Positions 35,416-44,113 of a stretch of 64,000 bases of DNA are shown piece after piece. Source of the stretch: Hyphomonas polymorpha PS728 (lineage in GTDB: Bacteria; Pseudomonadota; Alphaproteobacteria; Caulobacterales; Hyphomonadaceae); the NCBI RefSeq assembly GCF_000685315.1, contig NZ_ARYM01000005.1, positions 124,001 through 188,000 on the forward strand, written 5' to 3'. The notes under the pieces are model-generated. The model worked only from the letters and a program-made list of their open reading frames with translations. It made no database searches and was not told the origin of the DNA. The translations under genes were made by a program, and so were the position numbers. The first letter of the stretch is position 1; each line of letters starts with the position of its first letter.

Positions 35416-36078
35416 CTAAACCAAATCACCTGCCTTAACGGTATTTCTTTCCCTGTCCGGATTATTCAACAGGCTTTCTTCGCCCCCCGCCATCCAGTCG
35501 GCTATATCGGCAGGATCGGTAAGAACAGAGGGTAAGGCATCTGAGCGAAGTCGGCCTCCCTCCACTGGCTGGACAGCGAGAATAACGAACAGCTTCAGCC
35601 GACTGTATACCCGGCGCCGTTCTGTCTCGCCCGGAAGGGATACAAGCCGCGTGTCACCCTCCCAGGAACGCCAGAAACCCGCCAAAAATCCCAGACCACC
35701 CTCCGGGAAAAACCACCTCTGGCGCCTGCCCTGCGTGATAGCAAATGCAGAAACCGGAACCAGGCAGCGATGACGCGCCTCAAGCAGATAGGACCGGTTC
35801 AACTCCTGCCACCACCGATCCTCGAGATCATGCACCTGGGAGATCGGAGGATTCCAGCCGTTCCGGTTGGTCAGGCTGCGCGGCGGAAAGCCCCAGCGCA
35901 TAAACTCCATCCCGGTCCCCTCTGCTCCCTTGCGGATAACGAGCGCATCTTCATCAATCCCCACAGGGGTTTCCGACGGCACACCCGCGCCGCGCGGGAG
36001 TTTCACTGCCTCCGCAAGAGATTTGTTGATGGCGCTGACGGCAAGTACCGGCGAGCCGGATAAAAAGCTGACTAACAT
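35416..36078 (-). CDS. SRAP (YedK/HMCES)-like protein lacking the catalytic Cys2
   Basis: 220 residues. The central part matches SRAP proteins (RWGFPP, RCLVPVSAFA, WFFPEGGLGFLAGFW, LFVILAVQP, LPSVLTDP). Normal members start MCGR, and Cys2 forms the covalent link to abasic sites; here the protein starts MLVSFLSGSP and no MCGR is present in the upstream sequence. The usual H-x-RMP near the end is RSDALP. So the abasic-site crosslinking residues appear lost. It may be an inactive or altered paralogue. Located within the DNA-repair/stress island beside DUF4142 and small stress proteins. Confidence 0.72.
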   Translation of the reverse strand: MLVSFLSGSPVLAVSAINKSLAEAVKLPRGAGVPSETPVGIDEDALVIRKGAEGTGMEFMRWGFPPRSLTNRNGWNPPISQVHDLEDRWWQELNRSYLLEARHRCLVPVSAFAITQGRRQRWFFPEGGLGFLAGFWRSWEGDTRLVSLPGETERRRVYSRLKLFVILAVQPVEGGRLRSDALPSVLTDPADIADWMAGGEESLLNNPDRERNTVKAGDLV

Positions 36079-36313
36079 TCCTGCATGAGGCGCTCATCTG
36101 CCTGTCAGGTCAACCCCAAAGCGAACACTAGATAAACGTAAATACTTCAGATGTTGCATAGCGGGACACCAGAACGTTCTTCCCATCCAAACTCATCCGT
36201 ACACAACTCGGGTCCGCAAGAACCACGCTGCGCATGCCTGCTGGCGGACTCGGACAATCGCCCGGCGGAAGCAAGAAGAACGGGGATCTGGCGCCAAATG
36301 CCTGCCAGGAGGA

Positions 36314-36841
36314 TCAGGCCAGCTGCGCCATCTGATCAAGCCGCCGCTCCAGGAACGGCAAGGTAATACGGGCAAAAGCCCTCAACGCCTCGTTCTCGCC
36401 ATACACCGCATAATAACAAAAGATGCTTACCGCCTCTTCATGCGACGCTCTCTGCTGATTAATAAACAAGGCACCGAAGTCATCTTTATCGCTTGTTCCT
36501 CTCAACCGCCCAAAAAGATGTTCGCGCCGTGGATCAAGCTGGTAGGGTACGAAATGATCAACGTCCCCCAGCGATGCAATTTTGAGGGTAGACCGCAGGC
36601 GCTGGGCCTGCTGGCGGCGTTCCTGCAGAAGCGACCGGGCGAGTGTCCGAACCTTCTCTCCGCCCTGCGCAAGCGCCAGTTCGGCGACCCTCATCTCGAA
36701 AAGATCCGCCATGGAAGCAGCCGCGACAAAAGCCCTCGAAATTTTCTCCGGCGGCTCACCTTCAATCCAGGTCGCATTGCGTGACCGCAGCTCAGCATTG
36801 AGCCGCATTACGTATTCATGAGGGAGACGGAATTTTGTCAT
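36314..36841 (-). CDS. DUF4142-like protein
   Basis: 175 residues, mostly helical. The pattern FVAAASMADLFEMRVAELAL ... VRTLARSLLQERRQQAQRLR ... FINQQRASHEEAVSIFCYYA ... FARITLPFLERRLDQM follows the ferritin-like DUF4142 family of stress-associated proteins, which usually have a signal peptide; none is seen here. Several of the usual helix His residues are absent (ERRQQ instead of x-H-x-x). Function unknown. Upstream 470 bp contain no clear stress-type promoter for it. Confidence 0.7.
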   Translation of the reverse strand: MTKFRLPHEYVMRLNAELRSRNATWIEGEPPEKISRAFVAAASMADLFEMRVAELALAQGGEKVRTLARSLLQERRQQAQRLRSTLKIASLGDVDHFVPYQLDPRREHLFGRLRGTSDKDDFGALFINQQRASHEEAVSIFCYYAVYGENEALRAFARITLPFLERRLDQMAQLA

Positions 36842-36984
36842 CGCCGGACTCTTTTCTGTTACCGGTCGCGATCACTGACCTGATATCAAAAAAAATATTA
36901 GCATAAACTACATTCACTGTTTCTTACGATCCAGTAATATTCTGTTCAAACAACGGCTGTTCCTTCGAATAAAGGATCTCGGTC

Positions 36985-37152
36985 ATGCCAATCCCAGCTC
37001 CATCTGATCGGGTTACACTGCCAGGACGAGCGATTCCGATGAAGTCTCAAAAGGGCAAACAGACTGCAGGCCATCTGACTGCCTGTTCCAGCGACCATGT
37101 CTCCGACGCATTTTGGGCTTTCTGCGGCGTTTTCCTAAACCGCCTCGCCTGA
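36985..37152 (+). CDS. Possible small ORF (55 codons)
   Basis: ATG with AAGGA eight bases upstream. The product starts MPIPAPSDRVTLPGRAIPMK and has no recognised features; it could be chance. The rest of the 36842-37318 stretch holds an AT-rich segment around 36885-36950 and the promoter of the BON gene at 37223. Confidence 0.3.
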   Translation: MPIPAPSDRVTLPGRAIPMKSQKGKQTAGHLTACSSDHVSDAFWAFCGVFLNRLA

Positions 37153-37222
37153 GATTTTATCCGTATAGAGATTATTAGTTGACAAGGCGCAGGGAAAGAT
37201 AGCGTCCCTAATATTATTTAAT

Positions 37223-37247
37223 GCAACCAGGCAGCGGTCGTCTGGTT
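37223..37247 (+). promoter_or_regulatory. EcfG-like promoter / inverted repeat before the BON-domain gene
   Basis: GCAAC (37223-37227), 16 bases, GGTT (37244-37247), preceded by TTTAAT. The same bases form an inverted repeat GCAACCAG (37223-37230) / CTGGTTGC (37242-37249), so it could instead be an operator. A second hairpin (CCACCTT / AAGGTGG) follows near 37257-37276. Confidence 0.45.
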
Positions 37248-37318
37248 GCTTGGGACCACCTTCCAAGAAGGTGGTGGCGGCACAGACCGTCACCCAAGAA
37301 GTCAAGGAGGACCTTCTC

Positions 37319-38050
37319 ATGTCAAAACATAGCAGACACGCCCCTTATCAGGAACGGCGCCGGGACCATGGCTCATATGAGTCGAGGCAGGCACATGAGT
37401 CCCGTAACCCCGACACCAATGAAAGATACGAAGACAGTGATCTGTGGGAAGAAAATGAAGCCAGCGGCCGCTTCGAGGACGCCCAGTCTAACTACTTTGA
37501 CCGCTCCGGAAGAGACCGCCCCCGGTCCTACCGCGAGAACGGTCGCAACCGGGACCGCGCAGACCGGCCCGACATGACCTATGACGATACCTACCAGGGG
37601 CGGCCCGCACCGGGCAGGTTTGACCAGGAAAGCCGCGGAAGTGACTGGGATGGCCGCGGCAGCGATGGCGTTGTCCTGCCTACAGGTCCTTCGGCCTATC
37701 TGCACGAACGCAGCAACGGGGACCAGCGCCATAGAGGAAAGGGCCCCAAAGACTATCAGCGATCGGATGACCGAATTCGCGAAGACGTCTGCGACCGGCT
37801 TGCGGACGATGGGGCCCTCGATGCGTCGGACATCACAGTCCGTGTCGAAAAAGGTGAAGTGACCTTGGCTGGACATGTTGATTCCAGAAGATCCAAACGG
37901 GCCGCAGAAGATTGCGTCGAAAGCGTCTCGGGCGTGCGTCATTGCCAGAATAATCTTCGTGTTGCTCGGAATGAAAATTTCCAGAGCAGCGAACGACAGA
38001 GCGCCGAAAATAAAAATGACGGCTCGTCCCGGAAGCAGAAGCAGAACTAG
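37319..38050 (+). CDS. BON-domain protein with long charged N-terminal region
   Basis: 243 residues from ATG 37319 with AAGGAGG eight bases upstream. Residues 1-150 are very hydrophilic, rich in Arg, Asp, Gly, Tyr and Ser, and probably disordered. Residues about 155-215 are a BON domain (IREDVCDRLADDGALDASDI, VEKGEVTLAGHVDSRRSKR, VSGVRHCQNNL). BON proteins such as OsmY are induced by osmotic stress and bind phospholipids, but those are exported, whereas no signal is seen here. Similar large cytosolic BON proteins occur in alphaproteobacterial stress regulons. Terminator at 38073. Confidence 0.83.
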   Translation: MSKHSRHAPYQERRRDHGSYESRQAHESRNPDTNERYEDSDLWEENEASGRFEDAQSNYFDRSGRDRPRSYRENGRNRDRADRPDMTYDDTYQGRPAPGRFDQESRGSDWDGRGSDGVVLPTGPSAYLHERSNGDQRHRGKGPKDYQRSDDRIREDVCDRLADDGALDASDITVRVEKGEVTLAGHVDSRRSKRAAEDCVESVSGVRHCQNNLRVARNENFQSSERQSAENKNDGSSRKQKQN

Positions 38051-38072
38051 TACCTGATAGAGCTGCAAATTG

Positions 38073-38105
38073 AACGCCGCCCGGGAAGCCGGGCAGCGTT
38101 TCTCT
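38073..38105 (+). terminator. Intrinsic terminator of the BON gene
   Basis: Stem AACGCCGCCCGG / CCGGGCAGCGTT with one mismatch and a GAAG loop, followed by TCTCT. Confidence 0.7.
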
Positions 38106-38140
38106 GCATGGTGCTCGGGCGGACAGGTTGATGGGGGCCC

Positions 38141-38332
38141 TTAGCGCTGAGGCGGGTTCTTCCGGTACCGTCCGACTGATCGCCGGCCTTTCAGATAACT
38201 CAAGGCGATCAGGCCGGTCAGGCCGGCTGCCACAACCAGAAACACTCCGATACCTGCCAGAACGAAAATCTGGCTCCCCGCCAGATTCGCCCCCTCCAGA
38301 GAGACTTGCACATTGTTGATATCTGCGCGCAC
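38141..38332 (-). CDS. Small single-pass membrane protein
   Basis: 63 residues starting at GTG 38332, six bases after GGAGG. One transmembrane helix (IFVLAGIGVFLVVAAGLTGLIAL) with a basic C-terminal tail (KGRRSVGRYRKN). No family recognised; the upstream in-frame GTG at 38359 has no comparable ribosome site. Located between the BON gene and katE in the stress island; convergent with the BON gene. Confidence 0.62.
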   Translation of the reverse strand: MRADINNVQVSLEGANLAGSQIFVLAGIGVFLVVAAGLTGLIALSYLKGRRSVGRYRKNPPQR

Positions 38333-38497
38333 TTCCTTCCTCCAAACCCCGCTTTCCACACCCTTCCCGCCAACGCATAAGCCGCTTCAAAGTGCCATGC
38401 GGAGACCGGTTTCCTACCCCCCCCATTCCTGTTAGCCGGGCCCATGGCGATGATACTGTCCGTGCCCGGATGTCCAAATCCTATCTGGCGAAAAGAA

Positions 38498-38534
38498 TCT
38501 GCGGGCAGCTCAGGGGTCAGAAGCTGCCCGCAGA
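38498..38534 (-). terminator. Intrinsic terminator of katE
   Basis: 13-bp perfect stem TCTGCGGGCAGCT / AGCTGCCCGCAGA with an 11-base loop. On the minus strand it is followed by TTCTTTTC, so it fits termination of katE about 95 bp after its stop. The remaining sequence from 38333 to 38497 shows no gene. Confidence 0.82.
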
Positions 38535-38630
38535 CATAGGCTGTTCTTCAGGTCAGGACGGCTCTGCAGCTTCGACGGCCTGAAGAGTGCCCATGCACGT
38601 AATCGAGATGTCTTGCCGACGTGCCGGCGA

Positions 38631-40694
38631 TCAGGGGCGCTCCCAGTATCGAAGTTTGGGAAGCTGAGAGACAAATTGATCAATGTCGTCCGTCCCATTG
38701 AGTTGAACGCAACCTGAATCCAAGTCCGCGGGCAAACCTGCCGCCTGCCACAGAACCGAGGCGTCTGGCGAAAACGCGATAAATTTCTTGTGCGAATGGG
38801 CGTCCGCAAGGAAATCTCTCATGGCCGGATTGCCGGCAAGTTCTTCCGCTCCTTCCTTGGATGCCAGGATGGCGACCGCATCGAACAGTACGGAGGGCGC
38901 GCCTTCCAGAGCCTCATCTGCAGGGCGCAGGGTGCCATCTGAGTCCGTCACCCCGCCCACCCGCGGGCAGATCAATACCGGGACGCCGCCTGCATCCATG
39001 ACCGCGTCCAGAATGCCTGAAACCATCCCGGCATCAGCGCCCTCAGTAAGCACCAGGCCCAGCTTGCGGCCGGAAAAACTCTCCGGCCCGTTCGAAAGGA
39101 TGCTCAAGGCCGGTGAAGCCGGCAGGTCAGTAATCGGTTCCCGCGCGCAGGGCGCCGGCTCGGGCAGACCGAGATTCAGCCCATCGGCCACCTGCCGGGC
39201 AAGATCCTGATCAATGTTCAGGAGATGAGACACCATCCTGCTACGGATTTCCTCCCGCTCGCACTTCCCCAACTCGAACACCAGCGCCGAAGCTATATGA
39301 GCCTGTTCAATCGGTGTCTGGCTGCGGTAGAATTGGGCAGCCTGACTGTAATGATCGGCAAAAGTCTCGGAGCGTTCCCGCCCGCGCTCTCCGGACGCTG
39401 CCGCCGGCCAGGAACGGAACCCACGCGCCGGATCCTCTCGCGGCCCGCCCTTCTCCGCCCCCCAGCTATTGGGCTCATAATTGACCCGCCCTTTGGGGTT
39501 GCGCATGGCCATATGTCCATCCTGATGGAAATGGCTGACGGGGCAATGCGGCTGATTGATTGGGATATGGGTGAAGTTGGGACTACCGAGGCGTTTAAGC
39601 TGGGTATCGAGATAGGAAAAGTTTCGCCCCTGCAACAAGGGGTCATCGGTAAAGTCGATACCGGGCACAATGTTTGCGGTATGAAAGGCGACCTGTTCGG
39701 TCTCGGCGAAAAAATTGTCGACGACGCGGTCGAGCACAAGCCTACCGACAATCCGCACCGGGACCAGCTCCTCGGGAATAATCTTGGTCGCATCAAGAAT
39801 GTCGAACTCGAATTCATCCGCGAAGGCTTCATCAAACAACTGTACGCCCAGATGCCATTCCGGAAAATCTCCAGCGCCGATAGCATCCCACAGATCGCGG
39901 CGGTGATAATCGGGATCCGCTCCGTTTATCTTGACGGCTTCATTCCAGAGGACGGATTGAAGCCCGCCCGCGGGCTTCCAGTGAAACTTGACAAAGGTCG
40001 ACTGGCCCGCCCGGTTAACGAACCTGAATGTGTGAACGCCAAACCCCTCCATGAACCTGTAGGAGCGCGGAATGGTTCTGTCGGACATGATCCACATAAC
40101 CATGTGCATGCTTTCCGGTGTCAGGGAAATGAAGTCCCAGAAATTGTCGTGCGCTGTCTGCGCCTGAGGGAACCCGCGGTCCGGCTCAGCTTTCGCCGCA
40201 TGGATCAGATCAGGAAATTTGATGGCGTCCTGGATGAAGAACACAGGAATATTGTTACCCACAAGATCCCAGTTGCCTTCCTTGGTATAAAATTTCACGG
40301 CAAATCCGCGGACATCCCGCGCGAGATCCATTGAGCCCTTATTCCCGGCCACCGTCGAGAACCGGACAAAGACCGGGGTCTTCTCACCCGCCTTGCGGAA
40401 TATTTCTGCAGAGGTCACATCCGTCAGCGGATCAAGCGTCTCGAAGAATCCATGGGCCCCGTAACCCCTCGCGTGCACCACACGCTCGGGGATACGCTCG
40501 TGATCGAAATGAAACAATTTCTCACGGAACACGAAGTCATCCATGAGCATGGGCCCGCGGGCGCCGGCCTTGAGATGATTCTGATTGTCCGAGACCGGAA
40601 CCCCCTGCCGGGTCGTCAATTTTTCCCCGCTTTCGTCTGCTGTCTGATGAAGAACACCAGCAGCATCGAGGCCGGATTGATCTTTGTCTTTCAT
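38631..40694 (-). CDS. katE: Catalase HPII, large-subunit clade
   Basis: 687 residues. Heme catalase core: catalytic His74 in [14 protein letters not shown], the distal Asn in [16 protein letters not shown], and the proximal Tyr in [14 protein letters not shown]. The last ~170 residues form the flavodoxin/DJ-1-like domain ([35 protein letters not shown]) that marks the large clade of catalases. It degrades hydrogen peroxide in stationary phase or under general stress. It sits among other stress genes, but I find no G(C/G)AAC-N16 site in the correct orientation upstream, so its promoter is unidentified. Confidence 0.95.
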   Translation of the reverse strand: MKDKDQSGLDAAGVLHQTADESGEKLTTRQGVPVSDNQNHLKAGARGPMLMDDFVFREKLFHFDHERIPERVVHARGYGAHGFFETLDPLTDVTSAEIFRKAGEKTPVFVRFSTVAGNKGSMDLARDVRGFAVKFYTKEGNWDLVGNNIPVFFIQDAIKFPDLIHAAKAEPDRGFPQAQTAHDNFWDFISLTPESMHMVMWIMSDRTIPRSYRFMEGFGVHTFRFVNRAGQSTFVKFHWKPAGGLQSVLWNEAVKINGADPDYHRRDLWDAIGAGDFPEWHLGVQLFDEAFADEFEFDILDATKIIPEELVPVRIVGRLVLDRVVDNFFAETEQVAFHTANIVPGIDFTDDPLLQGRNFSYLDTQLKRLGSPNFTHIPINQPHCPVSHFHQDGHMAMRNPKGRVNYEPNSWGAEKGGPREDPARGFRSWPAAASGERGRERSETFADHYSQAAQFYRSQTPIEQAHIASALVFELGKCEREEIRSRMVSHLLNIDQDLARQVADGLNLGLPEPAPCAREPITDLPASPALSILSNGPESFSGRKLGLVLTEGADAGMVSGILDAVMDAGGVPVLICPRVGGVTDSDGTLRPADEALEGAPSVLFDAVAILASKEGAEELAGNPAMRDFLADAHSHKKFIAFSPDASVLWQAAGLPADLDSGCVQLNGTDDIDQFVSQLPKLRYWERP

Positions 40695-41074
40695 AACGAA
40701 ACCTTTTTTGCTGTTTGTTTTGGCAGGCGTCTTATACCGCCACGAACGGCGTCAAACGGAATTGTAAAGACAGCCTTTCTTTGATCTGTATACGTTCTTT
40801 ACTCGAAGACTTTTGCGTTGCCCTCAACGCATGCGCCATCCCTGCGGCGCGTCCTCCAGGCTGCTTCTCGGTTGAAAGAAACGCTCACCAAGATCACAGG
40901 CCTTGACGCGTTTAATAGAAACGAATTCATGAAAGGGCCTCGCGAAATGAGCGGCATAATGCCTGTCTGTCCTCCCGCTGCCCCAACGCAGCTTCGCGGG
41001 CAGAGTTCCCGGTGGATTTCCCTTTTTTACGATTGTCTCAGCGTCGCCTTCCGCCCCGCTTAACTTAGTTTAAT
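40695..41074. other. Intergenic region upstream of katE
   Basis: About 380 bp with no supported gene on either strand; short open frames (e.g. at 40818) have no ribosome site and no recognisable product. It must contain the katE promoter. Confidence 0.5.
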
Positions 41075-41099
41075 GCAACCTTGGAGAATGTCAGACGTC
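41075..41099 (+). promoter_or_regulatory. EcfG-type stress promoter before a 59-codon gene and GT2 operon
   Basis: GCAAC (41075-41079), 16 bases, CGTC (41096-41099), preceded by TTTAAT. It ends 28 bp before the ATG at 41128, as in the 34643 case. Confidence 0.65.
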
Positions 41100-41127
41100 G
41101 TTCGGCACACTTCACAGGAGCGCGCGC

Positions 41128-41307
41128 ATGGTAGACAGGCCAGCCCTTAAAAGACCGCTATCCTCGGCGGCTGGTCTCAGCCCCGAAATCGATTCGGGGG
41201 AGATCCCTTTCCCCGATCCGGACCCGGGACGGGCTGATGGATCTCCTTATACAGATTATTGGCCGCTGCCGCGGGTTGCCGTCCTTCATTTTTTCCTAAT
41301 TTGGTAA
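41128..41307 (+). CDS. Small protein, 59 residues, first gene of the GT2 transcript
   Basis: ATG with AGGAG about eight bases upstream. The product (MVDRPALKRPLSSAAGLSPE at the start, ending LPRVAVLHFFLIW) is Pro/Asp-rich with a short hydrophobic end. No homologue recognised. It is supported by the stress-type promoter 28 bp upstream and by the GT2 gene starting nine bases after its stop. It could also be a leader peptide for the glycosyltransferase gene. Confidence 0.5.
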   Translation: MVDRPALKRPLSSAAGLSPEIDSGEIPFPDPDPGRADGSPYTDYWPLPRVAVLHFFLIW

Positions 41308-41316
41308 CGAGCTTCC

Positions 41317-42336
41317 ATGCACGCTCCAGGCGTTGTCATCTCCATCCCTGTCCGAAACGAAGCAGAACTGCTTCCCCGCCTGATCGACGCGCTGGCCGGT
41401 CAGGACATCTGCCCGTCCGTATTTGCAGTCCTGTTTCTTTTCGATAGCTGTCATGACGAAAGCGTCTCCGTGGCCAGCGCTGCTCAGGAAACATGCGGCT
41501 TCCGGATGATGCAGGCGCACCTGCCCGACGGTCCTCCAAATGCCGGAGGGGCTCGCCGCGCGGCCTGCCGGCACGCGCTCCAATCAGTTCCTGAAGCGCA
41601 GTTTCTTTTGACCACCGACGCTGACACGGCCCCGTCTCCCGACTGGATACGCAGAAATCTGGCAGCGCTGGAAGAGACCGATGTCGTGGCAGGACGGATC
41701 TGCCGCGAGAATGCCGCCGACCTGCCGCTGCGTTGCCGCCAGGAAACCTATCTGGAGCGCCTGCACGGCCTGCGCAGGTTTCTGGACCCGGTCGCACATG
41801 ACCCTTATCCCTCTCACCCCTCCCTCGGCGGCGCCAGCCTGGCCTTCCGGCGGAAAACATACGAGGCCCTGGGCGGATTTCCCGCAATCTCGACAGGCGA
41901 GGATACGGCACTTGTGGCCGAGGCACGCCTCCAGGGCTGGCGGGTTCGCCATGACCGGAGCGTCCATGTTCTCACTTCCGCCCGGACGCTCGGCCGGGCC
42001 CAAGCCGGCCTTTCCTGTGAACTGGCAGCCTTTCCTGCCACCGCCGAAGCAATCCTGGTCCCCGATCCGGACGCGGCCGTCATTCACTACCAGTGGCACA
42101 ACTGGCTCAGGCGTCAGGTTATGGGTGTGGGCCCGCTCACGCTGCCAGCAGAATTTAATCTCGCCATCAGCCCTGCCCGGCTTTCAGAACTCAGAAAGGC
42201 CGCCCCGAACTCTGATGCCTTTGTCGAAGCCGTCATCTTTGAAACTTACAAACTGCCCGAGCTTTCCCTTGATCGGGCCGAACAGCGGCTCGCCCAACTG
42301 GAAGCCGCGCTCTTGCCGAAAGCGGAAGCCGCATGA
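41317..42336 (+). CDS. Family 2 glycosyltransferase
   Basis: 339 residues with a GT-A fold: ISIPVRNEAELLPRLIDAL, the metal-binding TTDADTAPSPDW, GGASLAFRRKTYEALGGF and a GEDTAL motif at the acceptor/catalytic region. It transfers a sugar from a nucleotide donor to an unknown acceptor. No membrane helices, so cytosolic or peripheral. Its stop overlaps the ATG of the acyl-CoA dehydrogenase-like gene. From memory, related islands carry GT2, acyl-CoA dehydrogenase, PIG-L deacetylase and methyltransferase genes together; the last two are missing here. Confidence 0.85.
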   Translation: MHAPGVVISIPVRNEAELLPRLIDALAGQDICPSVFAVLFLFDSCHDESVSVASAAQETCGFRMMQAHLPDGPPNAGGARRAACRHALQSVPEAQFLLTTDADTAPSPDWIRRNLAALEETDVVAGRICRENAADLPLRCRQETYLERLHGLRRFLDPVAHDPYPSHPSLGGASLAFRRKTYEALGGFPAISTGEDTALVAEARLQGWRVRHDRSVHVLTSARTLGRAQAGLSCELAAFPATAEAILVPDPDAAVIHYQWHNWLRRQVMGVGPLTLPAEFNLAISPARLSELRKAAPNSDAFVEAVIFETYKLPELSLDRAEQRLAQLEAALLPKAEAA

Positions 42337-43256
42337 GCCCGCTCACCGTCCAGTTCTCCGCATCCTCCGTCCCCGCGGGCCTCCCGGAACACGGGATATC
42401 CTGTACCGATCCTCAGACGCCGAAGGAGATGAAATGCCTGCTGAGCCAGCTTCACGCGGCAGGCCGCCAGGATCTTCCCTATGCGCGGCTTCTTGAAGGA
42501 CACGTCGATGCTATCCAGATCATCCGGCGATATTCCGGAATGCCGGGTCTGGCTGACACCCTTGCAAAAGCCAGCTGGTGTGGCGTGTGGAATGCTGATC
42601 TTCCCGGCGCCCCGCTGCGGATCGAGAGCGGCGTCGTGCGCGGTGGAAAATCCTTTGCCAGTGGCGCAGGCAGTCTGACGCACGCGCTGGTGACGACGGC
42701 CGCGAATGATCCGGCCCGCGTCCAGCTCTGGCTCGTGGATCTCCAGAAAACGCCGCCGCATATTGATCGGGACTGGTGGCAGGTCGTTGGTATGCAGGCT
42801 TCCCAGACGCACAGGGTCAGCTGGTCTGCCGTTCCGGCACATGCACTGACGAGGATTGGCGCGCCCGGCGATTACGCGCGTGAGCCCTGGTTCAGCGGAG
42901 GCGCGCTGCGATATGTGGCCATCCATGCAGGGGGCATTGCCGCCCTCTTTGATACCGTCCGCACTCACCTTGTCGTCAGGGAGCGGGAGCGAGACCCGCA
43001 TCAGCTTGTCCGCCTCGCCCGGCTGTTCACCGCCGCTGAAACCGCGGCTGACCCCGGGCAGCCCCTGCGCTGCCCTCACATCAACAACGGAGCGCTATCT
43101 TTCTTCATCGGAAAAACATCGCAGGCTCGCATCCTGACGAACCGTCTGCTTACGGATTACCCTTACCCGCCTGCAGGAACGATCCGGATTTCTGCGTCTG
43201 CGCGCTCAGCCCTGACCGGGAGGAACACTTCCATCGCCGCAGCGAAGCCTTCCTGA
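42333..43256 (+). CDS. Acyl-CoA dehydrogenase-like protein, probably truncated at its 3' end
   Basis: 307 residues, starting within the GT2 stop (ATGA). The middle region WCGVWNADLPGAPLRIESGVVRGGKSFASGAGSL resembles the beta-domain of a small acyl-CoA dehydrogenase group, and the helical segment GGIAALFDTVRTHLVVRERERDPHQLVRLARLF the start of its C-terminal domain. The family normally continues with a helix bundle and is longer. Here the sequence after about residue 265 loses any resemblance and runs 94 bp into the antisense of the FecR gene. I infer a deletion or recombination junction near 43100-43165. Flavin-dependent activity is doubtful. Confidence 0.6.
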   Translation: MSPLTVQFSASSVPAGLPEHGISCTDPQTPKEMKCLLSQLHAAGRQDLPYARLLEGHVDAIQIIRRYSGMPGLADTLAKASWCGVWNADLPGAPLRIESGVVRGGKSFASGAGSLTHALVTTAANDPARVQLWLVDLQKTPPHIDRDWWQVVGMQASQTHRVSWSAVPAHALTRIGAPGDYAREPWFSGGALRYVAIHAGGIAALFDTVRTHLVVRERERDPHQLVRLARLFTAAETAADPGQPLRCPHINNGALSFFIGKTSQARILTNRLLTDYPYPPAGTIRISASARSALTGRNTSIAAAKPS

Positions 43257-44089
43257 TCTCCGGCCCGGAAAGACCCGCTGAGGCGTTCGCCTGCCAGGCG
43301 TTCATCAATCCGCAACTTGATTTCGGAGTAGCGGTTCATTTCGGCAGCCGCCTCTTCGAGTGTTACATCGGTGAACGAGATCATGCCGCCCTGCCAGGCG
43401 GTCACCTGCCTGGCGTCTACCCGGGCCACGGTCACAGCACCGCCCTGCATCGAGAGCTGCTCGCCGGGTGACAACAATACGGGCCCGGCTCCGCCAGCGG
43501 CGACCTGCACCAGCCCCTCCACCAGGGTCACCCGCACACCCTCTCCTGGCAGGTAGACTTCAAACGATGTCCCGAGCGCTTTCGTCTCCGACCCGCCAGC
43601 TGACACGACGAAAGGCCTTGGGCCCCGCGCCACGTCAAACAAAGCCTGCCCTTCAGACACGGTCACCTGCCGCACGCTTTCAGAATACAGTACTTCAATC
43701 CGGCTGGCCGTATTGAGTCGCACCTTGCTGCCATCTGCGAGCGCCACCGTCCGCTGCTCGCCCACGACCGTGGCATGGACATCCGGCGCTATAGCTGCCG
43801 GAACGCCCGGCACATCGCCAGACCGCGGAAAGATTAGAACCGCGCCCAGCAATACTGCCGCGGCGATCCCCGCCGCACCCCACCAACGGGAAGGTCGCCG
43901 CGTTTCAAAGCGTGAGCGGTCCAGCGTCTCCATGGCGCGCTCGACCTCTCGAAACGCGTCGGCGTTTTGCGGTTGGCGCTCCCAGACCAGGAAACGCCGC
44001 CAGAGCTCAGGACCGGCGGACTCGTCGGAGAGCTCGGCATACCAACGTGCTGCCTGCTGGAGCGGGCTCTGAGGCGTCTCCTTGGACAT
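43163..44089 (-). CDS. FecR-family anti-sigma / signal-transducing membrane protein
   Basis: 308 residues: a cytosolic N-terminal DUF4880-type domain (AARWYAELSDESAGPELWRRFLVWERQ), one transmembrane helix (WGAAGIAAAVLLGAVLIF) and a periplasmic FecR domain (VVGEQRTVALADGSKVRLNTAS, FVVSAGGSETKALGTSFEV). It relays the state of a TonB receptor to the partner ECF sigma factor. It follows that sigma gene by 24 bp on the same strand. No receptor gene with an N-terminal signalling domain is found in the window. Confidence 0.9.
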   Translation of the reverse strand: MSKETPQSPLQQAARWYAELSDESAGPELWRRFLVWERQPQNADAFREVERAMETLDRSRFETRRPSRWWGAAGIAAAVLLGAVLIFPRSGDVPGVPAAIAPDVHATVVGEQRTVALADGSKVRLNTASRIEVLYSESVRQVTVSEGQALFDVARGPRPFVVSAGGSETKALGTSFEVYLPGEGVRVTLVEGLVQVAAGGAGPVLLSPGEQLSMQGGAVTVARVDARQVTAWQGGMISFTDVTLEEAAAEMNRYSEIKLRIDERLAGERLSGSFRAGDQEGFAAAMEVFLPVRAERADAEIRIVPAGG

Positions 44090-44113
44090 CCGGTTTCTCT
44101 TATGTCCTGCCGG

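Noticed and set aside
36121-36160. Stress-type promoter for the SRAP-like gene
   Set aside because: Minus strand reads GCAAC-N14-CGTT; the spacer is two bases shorter than in all other sites.
39225-40334. 369-codon open frame antisense to katE
   Set aside because: It lies entirely inside the well-supported catalase gene; composition is a mirror of katE codon bias and no family motif is visible.
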